A stretch of DNA of 64,000 nucleotides from Hypericum androsaemum (lineage: Eukaryota > Streptophyta > Magnoliopsida > Malpighiales > Hypericaceae). Numbering within the stretch: position 1 is the stretch's first letter; each line of letters starts with the position of its first letter. This document shows positions 11,308 to 22,116 of this stretch, one piece after another. The translations under genes and the position numbers were made by a program. The notes below the pieces were generated by a model, which saw only the letters and a list, made by a program, of their open reading frames with translations, was not told the origin of the DNA and made no database searches. Where the stretch lies: contig OZ023181.1 in NCBI GenBank assembly GCA_963995505.1, forward strand, positions 19,464,221-19,528,220, in the 5' to 3' direction.

Positions 11308-11919
11308 TAATCTAGATACAAAATAAGATCTTGGTTGTGAACTTTATCCACAGTGTGGCACTGATACATCGAATAAAGAAGAAGCTCTCGATTATTCAAT
11401 GCGCTATCAAAAATCATTTGTTTCTTAAGACCCACATGATCTCACCGTAAATAGCATACTAAACCTTCGTGAATATTCTGCCTTTAGCTAGATGGATTGA
11501 ATATTAACAATACAGAGTTGACAACACTATCCTGACAACATAAAGAAGAAGGACAACGCCTTAGCGAAGAAAACGAACAAGGCGGTGAGGAAGAAGACCC
11601 AGAGGAAGGAGGGCTCGTCGTCCTCAGGGAATTGATGTGCCCTTGTATTTTTTTTCTTAAAAACGGATGCCCTCTTGTATTGTTGCCTTTGAAATTAACA
11701 TGCCCTTATTTTTTTTTTCTTTGAAAACTTATGTGATGTTGATCTTGCCTGATGTATCGTTCAAAGTACAACAACACATCAGACAAGATTAACGACACAT
11801 CAGACAACATCTAGAGCAAATTAATTTGTGTGATGTGTCGTTCAAATCCATATTGTTAGATTAGTTTTATTGTGGTGGCATCACCGAATCCATCCCCATC
11901 CACGTAGCAAAATTTCTTT
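11308..11919. other. Intergenic DNA with RT-like fragment copy B and a basic coding-like scrap
   Basis: About 11350-11500 is a diverged copy of the reverse-transcriptase-like fragment at 6455-6621 (minus strand). Positions about 11542-11632 (plus strand) are unusually GC-rich and open in one frame, reading a lysine-rich end AKKTNKAVRKKTQRKEG followed by a stop. This looks like a scrap of some gene, which I did not identify. The rest is T-rich intergenic sequence. Confidence 0.5.
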
Positions 11920-12668
11920 AGTCCCCACTCAATCCGATCTCCAAATGAAGGCCTCATCAGAAAATTAAGTGTTTGAATTTTCTAAAGTAAATCCGGTAAT
12001 TATGTTCAATCTTCCGGCTCTAATAATTACAGCGTTTACAGTTGCTAATATTTGTCACTTTTAAAGGTTCGGAAAGTCGAAGGAAAATACTTTGCATATA
12101 TCGTCGAAATTGCCTTTTTTGAGACTTCTTTTTTAAGTACTTCTGAATATTATATCAGAATATTTATTACTAATTTAAATTTGAACAGAATTAGATAACA
12201 AAATAATAAATTTTATTTAAAAAATATTTAACATTACTCTATTTATAATAACTCAAATTTAAATGTAGAAAAATAATTTAAATTCAAAATATCTTATTTA
12301 AATTAGAACAAATTTTCAAGCAATCTATCTACTTATTCGTTTAGTTGGGTATGATTTTGACGTTTTTAATTGCATTAAACTGTTCCCTAGAAAAATTCCT
12401 TCCCTGTTGACCGTTCAATAAAGTCTGCGCTTAAAAACGGAAACGTCATAATATAATTTTCCCCGCCAGCGTCACCTATCCATATGACGGCAAATCACAA
12501 ACAAACAAAAAAAAACGACAGTGGATAATTCTCAATTGGTCCCTACACTAATGCAAGAATCACAACTAGATACAATAGCTTAATGGTAACTCAATAATAT
12601 CCACGGGACTTCTTTGATTAATCAATTTCAAATCTATCCCCGATTTCATTCTCTATTTATAAACGTGT
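11920..12668. repeat. Diverged duplicated block, copy B (uninterrupted)
   Basis: This is the partner of 7610-8258 plus 9440-9565. It retains the intact ggtccctac site at 12538-12546 where copy A carries the 1.2-kb insertion, so it serves as the pre-insertion reference. No coding content was seen. Confidence 0.88.
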
Positions 12669-14052
12669 TACGATATGTCGTAAAAGTGACACAAATGTTA
12701 GGCTATTTTTTTATATATAAAAATGTTGCAACAATTTGAAAGCTAGATTTTCTTGTTCCTCAATTCTTTGATTGACTTATACTAGTTTGTATAAATACTT
12801 TTATCAAAATGTAATTACGAACAATGCTCACGATCGATTCAAATTTTTTTCTTATTCATAAATTTTCTTACTTTATGTTAAATCATGAACACGATAATTG
12901 AAAGTTATACTTATAAACAATCAATGTTTCCATGCTTATAAACAAATTTATCCCACTGACAATTTGACGAGGCACTAAAATGATAAACCAGGAAAACCTC
13001 ATCTCCTCAATCGTAAAATCGCACCCTAAACACAACTTAGCTAAATCGTACGGCGGACAAGCGTCACAGCCGTCACAGCACTGTGAGGCAGACAAGGCGA
13101 CTGTAATTGGTGGCTGAAAGACTTAAAAGTGGGAAACCTACTCTCTCTCTCTCTCTCCCCTTATGGTATGGACGACCAAGAAAGAGAAGGAATCTGGAAT
13201 TGTCAGTTTAATAATACTATTCTTAATCAACAACGCTTTAATGTATGTGGTTGACGGGTCATACTCAACTGGGTTCGGTCTTCGGGGGCTAAAGATTTAG
13301 TCTTTCCTTTGCTTTTGCTTCTGTTGGTTTTGTGGGGTTTTTTTTTAGAATTGGAAGACCTGGTTATGGGTTGGTAGCTTAATTAATTCTCTCTTTTCCA
13401 TTAGTAAAGTTCCCGTCTTTTTAACTTGTAGGCTTCTTTGCTTCTTCTTTTAATCTTCTTTCTTCTGGTCGGCTTGAAGCTTTCAACTTTGTAGACAGAA
13501 GTTGTTGTCTGAAATTCCGTGTCTGAGATTAATTAATTTTAGTGAATTTGTTTAAGTTGGCGAATTGGGTTCTTGAGATTGAGAGAGAGAGGGTATCCAG
13601 GAATAAGTTTGTGGCTCAACTCAAGTACTGTGTGGGCCCTTTGGCTTTCTTTGGAAACTTGGCGGTGTGGTGGGCCAAGGAGTGGAGATAAGCTTGTTTG
13701 GTAAAGCAAAGGAAGGGAGAAAGCCAAGGGAAAGTGACAATTGTTGGAAGCTTAATTGTCCAGAAGAAGTTGGTGTTAGAGAAGAGAGCTAGCTGCTTGT
13801 GAAGTTTTTGTTACTTTCTAATCATAGGGTAAGTATTCTTCTTCTTCTTCAGGTTAGATTATGTGTTCAAGTTCTACTGGGTATGGGTAACATGAGGTGA
13901 AATGGGCTTTTAACTGTGTGTTAGTTAGTATAGTTACCGAGTAAGTGGAGCCAGGGTTCAAGGATGATTTAACTAATTTCTGCCCTTTGTACTTCTCTTC
14001 TCCTTGTGTATCAGATTTTTTGTTTATCTTTTCGCTATTGGTGTGTTTTCAG
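12669..14052 (+). other. PUB5 upstream region, 5' UTR exon and first intron
   Basis: No reading frame of interest is present in 12669-13500. A CT run lies at 13141-13160. A probable 5' UTR exon ends at 13828 with the strong donor gtaagt, and the intron closes with ttttcag at 14050-14052. The transcription start cannot be placed from sequence. Confidence 0.55.
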
Positions 14053-14073
14053 ATCCGGTGTTCTTCCCCATTA

Positions 14074-17000
14074 ATGGGGACAGATGTTGTTGAAATTGAG
14101 GAGAATCTGCCATCTCCAGATATATTCAAGGTTTGTCTTCCATGTTGCTTTACTTTCTCACTTTGGTCTTCAGTGAACACTGGCACTTCTAGCTGTCTGT
14201 ACTCCATGAAACTGATCCGGTCGGAGTCTGCAATTTGTAGACGGAAATTCTTTCGGCCTGCTGTATAAGAGCCGCCACGGGAGCTAAATGACTACCGGCT
14301 TCCTTTTGGTGCTACTTGGGATCTAATATCTAGCTTTACGACTCAAATCCATAACGGAACGAATAATAGAGTCTGTGCAACTTTTGTTAATCACGGTCGG
14401 TCTAATTAAGTTGTGCGAAGTTGACACGATGGTTAATGAGAGTTGTTGGGAATATAAAAAGTAATCTATTTTACCTGCTCAAGGAAGTTTCTGCTTTGCT
14501 TTTCTATGTAATTTGTAATCAAGAAAACACTCCAGTAATGCAATAGCCCTGATATGATTTTGCAGGTGCATCATTCAATGTGCACAGAACTAAAGAAGTT
14601 GGTCGATAGAATTGCTGCTATATTTCCAGACATAGAAGCAGCTCGACCACGCTGCTCATCCGGAATTCAGTCCCTATGCTCGCTGAACACTGCAATTGAC
14701 AAAACAAAGCAACTTCTCGAATATTGCCTCGAGTCTAGTAAACTATATCTGGTACGTTTGTTCTTGCAGTTGGTTATTGTCGAATAGGATTCTGCTAGAG
14801 AAGAAGTTATCAAGTCTGCACTATTTCATTTACAAAACTACATATGCTTGATGACCTGTGCTCTTTGGTTTATGCTGGTCTGCTTATCTTCTGGTCCCAT
14901 CATTTTCTTGTTGTGTTTGCGGTTTTTATCCTGTTGATAGATCATGTGCGAATTTGAGCAAGGGGATTACTTGTAGTCTATTGTGCTCTGCCATTGTTTT
15001 CATCTAATGTCTGATTTTGTTCCTTTTTTTAAAATGCAAACACATGCCATTTGTCTTGGGTCTGCTCATTGTGCTCTGCCATTTGTTCTTTTGCGGTTTC
15101 CTGTCTTGGCTTTCATTTGACGATTGGCTGGTTCGTAATAATTCTTCAGGCAATAACAGGGGAAGCAATATTATTGCGTTGTCAAAAATCAAAGAACTTG
15201 TTGGAGCAAAGTTTATGCCAAATTCAGACCATGGTTCCCGTGATGTTGTCTGCTGAGGTGGGTCAAATTGTAACAGGAGATTTCTCTCTATTTCCTTGTC
15301 GCTCTTTCTTTGTTTTAATGCTTACCCCTAATTTCCTTTTACAGATTTCTCATATCATTGATGACCTAAGGGCGACAAGGCTTATGCTAGACTCATCTGA
15401 AGAAGAGGCTAGGGATGTCTTGCTTGACTTGCTTCTCCGCCGAGATACTTCTGCATCCGATTTACTGGAAAATGACGAAAAGAAAGCTCTCAAACTTGCA
15501 GCATCAAGGCTTCACATTGCATCCCAAACAGCTATAGTGTTGGAGATGAGAGCTATTAAGAAGCTGCTTGCTAAAGTTGGTGAGAAGGATCGTAACAAGA
15601 AAAAGATACTAAATTACTTTCTAATTCTGCTGAAGAAGTATGGGAGATTAGTTACGAGAGAGCAAAGGGATGAAAGAAATGTTCAGGATCACAGGGATGA
15701 ATTGGAGTCTCGTTCAACTGTTCCGCAGGATCAAGCTCAAACTGACACATTTATACGAAGTTCACTTCCAGAAAAACTTAAGTGTCCCATCTCTGGGAAA
15801 TTGATGTACGACCCGGTCCTCATTTCATCTGGAGAAACGTTCGAGAGAATGTGGATTCAGAAATGGTTTGATGAGGGTAAAGTCACATGTCCAAAAACGC
15901 ATGTGAAACTTGCTGATTTTTCAATGACTCCAAACAAGGCTGTAAAGGGCCTTATATCAGATTGGTGTTTGAGGCAAGGAGTCACTGTAACAGACCCAAA
16001 TAAACTGACATTTCAGTCTTTGGATGTTTCATACTCTTCCATTGCTAGCTTGGGCAGTTCTATGAATGACCTACGCCTTCCTCTGGATGCCAGCAATGTC
16101 TCGCTTCGTTCTTCAGATTTCTACTCAGATTCACGCACTACGATTGCTGACGGGTCAACTTTGGCATCGGCTTTGAGAAGAGAGGGTTCTGATGAATGCC
16201 AGACACATGTGAAGGAAGCGGATCTAGAACTGCTTTCCAGACTTGCAGAGCTTCCCTGGGAATCAAAGTGCAAGGTGGTTGAGGATGTCAGATGCCAGAT
16301 GCAAAGTAATTGTCTAGTCAGTCTTCCAATGTCATACGAGATCCTTGTTGGACCAGTGCTCGCATTTTTGAGGGATGCATCTGACAACCATGAGTTAAAT
16401 GCACAGAGGATGGGATCCGAGTTGCTGCTTGCCTTTGTAAGGAAAAGCAGGTAATGCTAGATGATAATGATCTACTCCTTTGACTTCGAGCTATTATTAA
16501 TGTCTTATACACGTGTCGTCTTTCTGTGGGCAGGGATCAGATAGCATGCTTAAATGATGATGCATTTAGTCTACTGACATCCTTCCTAGAGTCCGATGTA
16601 ACTGACGTAGCACTTGCAATCTTAGAAGCTCTGTCGAGTCACTCATTCTACAGACCTATATTATCAGCAGCATCAGGTGCTCTTGTTTCTCTGGTAGAGC
16701 TTCTTGATTCTCCAAACAAGCAGTTCCAGGAAGCAGTTATCAAAGTCTTGCACAATATCTCCTCGGAAAATGAGACATGTTCCCAAATTGTATCTTTGGG
16801 ATGCATCCCAAGGTTGGTTCCTTTCATCAGTGATGGAAAACTTGCTAGATATTGCATAGAACTACTAAAGAACTTGTGTGACACCGAAGAGGCCAGGGTC
16901 TCGGTTGCTGAAACTAATGGCTGCATCGCTTCTATAGCGGAACTACTTGAGAATGGAAGTCACGAGGAACAAGAGCATGCCGTAGATGTTCTTCTCTCGT

Positions 17001-17314
17001 TGTGCTCTATGCGTGTGGAGTATTGCCATTTAGTAATGAGCGAGATGATTATTCCATCCCTTGTTTACATAACAAACAGTGGAAGTGATAAAGGGAAGGC
17101 AAGAGCATTAGAACTGCTTCGACAGTTGAAAGACGTGGACTTCGAATGCGAGGAAGAATCTGTTGAACCTGATCTCGATACCAGCAGAGAAGCTGACAAC
17201 TTCGTTCAAGAGAAGGAACCATCTCCAAAGGCACGTGGATTTTTGCGGAAGAACTTTGCCTTCTTAAAAAAAAAGAAGTTAGTTGCCACACCGCAAAGAA
17301 AGGAACATGATTAG
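14074..17314 (+). CDS. PUB5: U-box/ARM E3 ubiquitin ligase, PUB5-like
   Basis: This gene encodes a plant U-box protein of 745 residues, a probable E3 ubiquitin ligase. Coding exons are 14074-14130, 14566-14751, 15150-15257, 15345-16450 and 16534-17314, all with GT/AG borders and compatible phases. A 5' UTR exon precedes them. The N-terminal domain (roughly residues 20-240) has the PUB signature PDIEAARPRCSSGIQSLCSL. The U-box follows at about 258-331 (KCPISGKLMYDPVLISSGET, WCLRQG). Armadillo-type repeats fill about 420-690, and a lysine-rich tail ends the protein. The start MGTD and overall layout recall Arabidopsis PUB5 (about 718 residues). The long ORF beginning at 15051 is misleading because it reads through an intron. 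Substrates are unknown. PUB45/6/7 are the closest alternatives. Confidence 0.88.
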
Positions 17315-18689
17315 GTCTATCGTTGCCCCTCGTGCAAGAACCTGCTTAAAAAAAAATAGCAGTGTGAAGCTTCAAATGAGACAGGTGGAGTATGGCTTCT
17401 TTTTCATTCAGGCCTCCGCCTCTTTTGGGTAAACTCCATCACCTTGCAAGTAATTCTAGAGTAGTTGGTAAATGAGTTAGTCTTGCTTAGCACTATTAAG
17501 GATTGTCTTTTAGCTTTTGTGTGTATGATTTGATGCTATTTGTGGTTGTAAATTCGTCGTTTGGAAGTATAGCCTGGTCTGAATAGGAAGGATGTCCTGC
17601 TCATCATGTTTTAGATTGAAGTTTTTGAATCATAGATGGTCCCTTTTGTACAAAATACTTTCTCCTGGTTAACACCAACAAAGTGGTGTTTTTTTTTTTT
17701 GCAGTCAAGTAAATCCTATGATGGATTTATGATCACTATTCAGGTGATTTCAATTCCCTTATAGATCCTTGTGTACTCTCAAGGGTCATTAAGAAAGGAA
17801 GTTTCTTTGTCCGGATAAAGTTTTCATCGATCAGGATGGACCGTTGGACGGGTTTTACTTGTTGGCAGCTACCCTTTACTGGATGGATGATTGACCTCCG
17901 TCTGTCCGGTGGAGTTGGTGCAACTGACACAAGAAGAATGATCTGTCAAGTGTCTTAGGATAATTTGATGAATTCCGGAAGAGATGAGTTGCCGGTTGGT
18001 TGTTAGTGCTAGGTGGTGGCAGCGGACAACAAGTGATTAGTGGGTCTAATGGCCTTCGAGGCATTACTCTCACTTGTCGGGCAAAGAAATCTAAACTTAT
18101 TACATGTCAAGTGAAAATGAAAAGCACTATGTGCCCTTTTTTTTCCCGAGAAATGGATCCACCATTATATTAATATGAGAAATTCTGTTACAAGGGGGAG
18201 CGAAGCTCCAATGGTGGAAATAGAAGTCAATCGGGATCGACTACGTTTAATCTAGTACGAGTTGCAAACTAATTATCAATCTTTTTTTTTAGGTTAACGT
18301 ACGAGTAGAAAGACAGAAAATAGATGGAAATGTTTTCTCATTTTACCGAGTCTTCAAAGTTAAAAGGATTTTTACGACCCAACTCAAATGACAAATGATT
18401 TGGCGAGTCAGAATTTAAAGGGTCCAGATTGTACACATGAAGGCTTTTCCTCCATCACATGGACGAGAGGTAAAAGAGTAAACTCGCGTATCCACTTTCT
18501 AAGGATGGAAGTACTTGACGCGCATGGTGGTGGATTACTCCACGCGCCTAGAGAAACACACCAATTATTATTATTTTTTATTAGTAAAAAAGCATCAAAC
18601 TCCAAAAAAATCCCATGAAAGCTTTTTTAAAATTATTTATTTAATTAATTATTATTTTAAATACTATTAAATATTATTGTAATCCGGTC
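17315..18689. other. PUB5 3' UTR and gene-free spacer
   Basis: The first few hundred bases should be 3' UTR of the U-box gene. About 18130-18290 resembles the 3' end of a LINE on the minus strand (a CTCATATTAATATAATGG-like tail before an A-rich stretch). Nothing else was recognised. Confidence 0.5.
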
Positions 18690-19740
18690 TGTCATTTTAT
18701 CGTAACCGGACATGTCATTTAATCGTAACCGGACCTGCCATTTATTCATAACTGAATATGCCATTTGATTAATTATTTAATTTATTATAAGTTTAATTAA
18801 ATATTAACTGGGCATGCCATTTGACAAACACTTTTCAGCCGCTTGTAACTCAGTCAACTATTAGCTCCAAATATATTTTTGACATCCTTACACTCCAAAT
18901 TTGGATAAGTCATAAACTAAAAAAATATAGATATACATCTCACCTTCGCACAGCAACTTGAATCAACTCAATCGGGCTTCAGAGTAAGAAGATATGGCTC
19001 TCCAACCGAAACTTGTCCTCAAAACTCGGTTGACTCTTGACTTCAAACGTATTTTAGACATTCTTACACTCCAAGTTTGGAGAATTCATAAACTATAAAG
19101 TTGTCGATATACGTCTCAATTTTACCTAAAAAGTTGAATCATCTCAATCAGACTCCGGAGTAAAAAGTTATGGCTCTCCAACCGAAATCTATTGACCACT
19201 ATCGTTGGGCATGCCATTTAACATAACTGGATATGCCATTTGACATAACAGGGCATGCCAATTTATTGAACTTGGCCATGCCATTTGACATAATTGGACA
19301 TACTATTTGACATAACCAGGTATGCCATTTCACATAACCGGGCATGCCATTTGACATAACCGAGCATGCCATTTGACACACCTTCCAACCGCTTTCTAAC
19401 TCGGTCGAATATCAATTTCAAACATATTTTTGATATCTTTACACTCTAAATTAGGAGAAGTTATAAACCATAAAGTTGTAGATATATGTCTCATTTTCAT
19501 AAAAAATCTTGAATCACCTCAATCAGACTCCGGAGAAAGAAGTTGTGGCTCCCCAACCGAAATTGGTCGACCTTAACTCGATTGATCAATGACTTCAAAT
19601 AATTTTTTGATATCCTTACACTCTGAATTTGAAGAAGTCATAAACTTCAAAGATGTAGCTGTATGTCTCAATCACACAACAACTTGAATTACCTCAATCG
19701 AACTCCGGAGTAAGAAGTTGTGGCTCACCAACCAAAATAT
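18690..19740. repeat. Tandem field of about 180-bp units
   Basis: Four diverged units of roughly 175-190 bp occur at about 18830-19010, 19010-19190, 19385-19560 and 19560-19740. Shared landmarks are 'ttacactccaaatttgga', 'gtagatatacgtctcaa' and 'tcggactccggagtaagaag' with small changes. The third and fourth units are separated from the first two by the short-unit array at 19200-19385. No coding content is present. The family is unnamed here; it could be a satellite or part of a larger retroelement. Confidence 0.8.
19200..19385. repeat. Short array, about 22-bp unit (gcatgccatttgacataac)
   Basis: Eight or so units of ggcatgccatttgacataac type run head to tail. The related but sparser copies at 18690-18850 carry 'cgtaaccggacatgtcattt'. 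The periodicity creates an artificial minus-strand frame rich in MSNGM. Units are contiguous, without unique spacers, so this is not a CRISPR-like array. Confidence 0.85.
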
Positions 19741-20884
19741 ATCGACCGCTTCTCCAAAAATCTATCGCTCCTTCTCGCAATCATTCTCCCACCGGCGTCA
19801 TCCTCCTCGCCGGCGTCGATTTCTAGATCTCCTCACCGGCGTTGATTTATTAGGTTTGGGAGGGAGAGAGAAGGAGACAGGTGATTTGGGAAAAAATGAG
19901 CGAGAAGAGAAAAAAGGGAAGATAAAAAGTTAAAAGTAAAGGACAAAAATGTCCCTAACGAATTAAGTGGTCTAGATACCATCGGATCTCTGACGCATGT
20001 CTAGTCATCAAAATAAGTGGTCTAGATTAAACCCTGTACGGTACAGGAATCCTGTATTAGGTTCTGTACCGAATCTCGAGCCGATTTAAACTTTGGAATT
20101 TTTTTATGTTCAGTAAAATAGATAAATCAAAATAATTGTTTAGTTTAAGATATACTAGTAAAGACGCACGCGCGATGCGAGTGACTTTCTGTTTGAAAAT
20201 CTGCAAAGCATATTGTTTATTGGTTTTTTTAAATCTGTACATGAATAAGATGCTCTCTTACTTATTTAATTACATTATTTTCTTTTTTGATTTATCTGAG
20301 ACGCCATAAGAAATTATTTGCCACGTCGACCATGTTTAACAGGTTGGTATGCTGAGTTGGCACAAATTATATATCATTTTTAATCCCATAAATTTTTATA
20401 ACTTTTCCAAACAGCCCTCTCCGACCCTTCTTCCTCTTCTTCTACTACTTCTTCTTATTCTCCTTCCTTCTCTCACCTCTCTCCTTCCTTTTATGTCTTA
20501 CTTCGCTGTATTCCTCGTCAAGTACAGCCGTTGGTTATTCATTATAATTTATTTGTAAATCAAAGTCGAGCGGCAACTCTCAATATGGTTAATCATAATT
20601 TATTTCATCTCAACATAATGGATGGCTTAAAATACCGACAATTCAAGATTCAAATTTCTTGCAAAATCAGAAACTAAATGGAAAAAAGAGGAAAGATGGT
20701 GCCATGACGCGGTCTCTCTCCCATCAACTTTATTTGACCCCAACAACAAAAGGAACACAAACCCACGAAACCAAAATAAAGTCCATTTGCCTCGCGCTCG
20801 TGTCGTGATCCTTTTCCTCCTATATTCCCTGCTAATTACAAAAGAGAAAAACCAAAAAGAGAGAAGGAAAAGAAGAAGAAAAAG
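19741..20884. other. Gene-free spacer before the glycine/aspartate-rich ORF
   Basis: No convincing gene is visible. The stretch has TC-rich runs near 20415-20480 and a purine-rich 5' UTR-like segment at 20835-20884 directly before the ATG at 20885, consistent with a leader for the next reading frame. Confidence 0.5.
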
Positions 20885-21196
20885 ATGAACTCTAACTACG
20901 GGAAGGGAGGAGGGTCATTCGACTTCGATCTGGGGACCAGATCCCTCAATGGCCGAAAGACCCAAGCTTTCTCCACCTCCTCAACGACAGCCGTGACACA
21001 GCCCAGACCCGCGTGGCAGCCAGACAGGCCCACGTGGATCCACCAGCCTGCTCCATCCCAAGCTGGCCTGGGCAGGCCCACCTCCATGGTCGGCGCCAGA
21101 GAGCCAGTTCTCAACGCCGACAATGGGGAGGATCTAATGCACATGCAGCCCGGCGTCTCCGTCGCCGTCGACGACTGTGATACCCCGAAAATGATA
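20885..21196 (+). pseudogene. Unrecognised gene, ORF interrupted by Cassandra
   Basis: The ATG follows an A/G-rich leader. The frame encodes a low-complexity start (YGKGGGSFDFDLGTRS), then QPRPAWQPDRPTWIHQPAP and a passage to about codon 97 (SVAVDD). At 21176 the frame runs into the Cassandra LTR and soon after it would stop. On the far side of the element (21783 onward) the sequence continues as a proline tract that follows on from the interrupted exon, ending at a plausible donor (ccaccag/gtacac near 21845). I do not recognise the protein; the N-terminus vaguely recalls plant auxilin/UBA-type proteins, which I cannot verify. If the mapping is right, this exon is disrupted. Whether the locus was ever functional is uncertain. 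Confidence 0.5.
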
Positions 21197-21782
21197 TGTT
21201 TGTCTGAAAGCCATAAGTGATTTGATTGGTACTATCTATATCAACAAGGTGCACCTTCTTTTCTGGCACCCATCTTGAGAGAACTCCAAGATTAAATGCG
21301 TTTAGCCGGGAGTAGGATCAGGATGGGTGACCTCCTGGAAAGTATTTTCTGGGATGCATGTGAGTGAGGACAAAACACGCTGAAAAAGACCCGTGTTGGT
21401 CTGTGGAGACAGTCGGTCAGATCACGGGGCGTTATATTTGGTATCAGAGCAAATACAGTTCTGGCACTGTTCTGTAATCTGTCTGCGCGACGAGGACGTC
21501 GCGTATTTAAGGAGGGGTATATGTGATACCCCGAAAATAATATGTTTGTCTGAAAGCCATAAGTGATTTGATTGGTACTATCTATATCACTAAGGTGCAC
21601 CTTCTTTTCTGGCACCCATCTTGATAGAACTCCAAGGTTAAACGCGTTTAGCCGGGAGTAGGATCAGGATGGGTAATCTCCGGGGAAGTATTTTTCGGGA
21701 TGCATGTGAGTGAGGATAAAACATGCTGAAAAAGACCCGTGTTGGTCTGTGGAGACAGTTGGTCAGATCATGGGGCGTTACA
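21176..21782 (+). mobile_element. Complete Cassandra TRIM retrotransposon
   Basis: Two 261-bp LTRs (21176-21436 and 21522-21782) start TGTGATACCCCG and end GTTATA or GTTACA. They flank an 85-bp internal region that carries a textbook primer-binding site TGGTATCAGAGC (21439-21450, tRNA-iMet) and a polypurine tract aaggaggggtat (21509-21520). Each LTR contains a block clearly related to 5S rRNA (gaactccaag..ggatgggtgacctcctgg), the hallmark of Cassandra. There is no coding capacity, as expected for a TRIM. The flanks acgac (21171-21175) and gcgac (21783-21787) match at 4 of 5 positions, a plausible target duplication. Confidence 0.95.
21262..21358 (+). promoter_or_regulatory. 5S rRNA-like internal promoter in Cassandra LTR 1
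   Basis: The segment aligns along most of the plant 5S rRNA, including the region of box A (gttaagc-like 'gattaaatgcg'), the intermediate element and box C (ggatgggtgacctcctgg). The second LTR repeats it at about 21608-21704 with 'ggatgggtaatctccgggg', so its box C is more degraded. In this family these blocks are RNA polymerase III promoters. It is not a functional 5S gene, since the ends of 5S rRNA are not preserved. Confidence 0.85.
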
Positions 21783-22116
21783 GCGACCGCTCCCCGGAAA
21801 CCCCCCCCCCCCCCCCCCCTCCAACTCTATATGTCTCCACCAGGTACACTTCTATCATTTTCCTTTTATATATATATATATATATATATATCTCTTCCAA
21901 TTTGTTGGCTGTGGATAGAGAGAAGCTTAAAAGAAATTGATGGGCAAGAAGGTGGCGTGGCTGAGTGACATGGATAGTGAGAAAGGCTACGCAGTGGATT
22001 TCCTATCTCTGTCTCTTCGCGCCGTCTCGAAGGACCCCGAGGCTTACCTTCCCCTTGTATTTACGCTCAGGGACTCATCCTTCCCCTTGTATTCACACGG
22101 TGATTTGGTTGTATAA
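21783..22116 (+). other. Far side of the interrupted exon, (TA)n and a 58-codon frame
   Basis: The segment begins with a C17-type tract (about 21801-21820), then a TA microsatellite (about 21868-21890). A small ATG frame at 21940-22116 encodes MGKKVAWLSDMDSEKGYAVD and on to a stop after 58 codons. It is GC-richer than its surroundings and could be an exon of the interrupted gene or an unrelated scrap. No family was recognised. Confidence 0.3.

Noticed and set aside
15051..15344. Reading frame extending upstream of PUB5 exon 5 with an ATG at 15051
   Set aside because: It reads through introns 3 and 4. The conserved exon 15150-15257 is in a different phase with correct splice sites, so the ATG at 15051 is intronic.
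19200..19385. CRISPR-like array of short repeats
   Set aside because: Units are contiguous and degenerate with no unique spacers, and the DNA is plant nuclear.
21262..21704. Two 5S rRNA genes
   Set aside because: The 5S-like blocks are internal to Cassandra LTRs, and are partial and diverged, so they are promoters rather than rRNA genes.
21801..21820. Long C runs (also 7169-7180 as G, 8762-8772, 38918-38936) as biological signals
   Set aside because: Homopolymer lengths are unreliable in assemblies, so no meaning is assigned to them.
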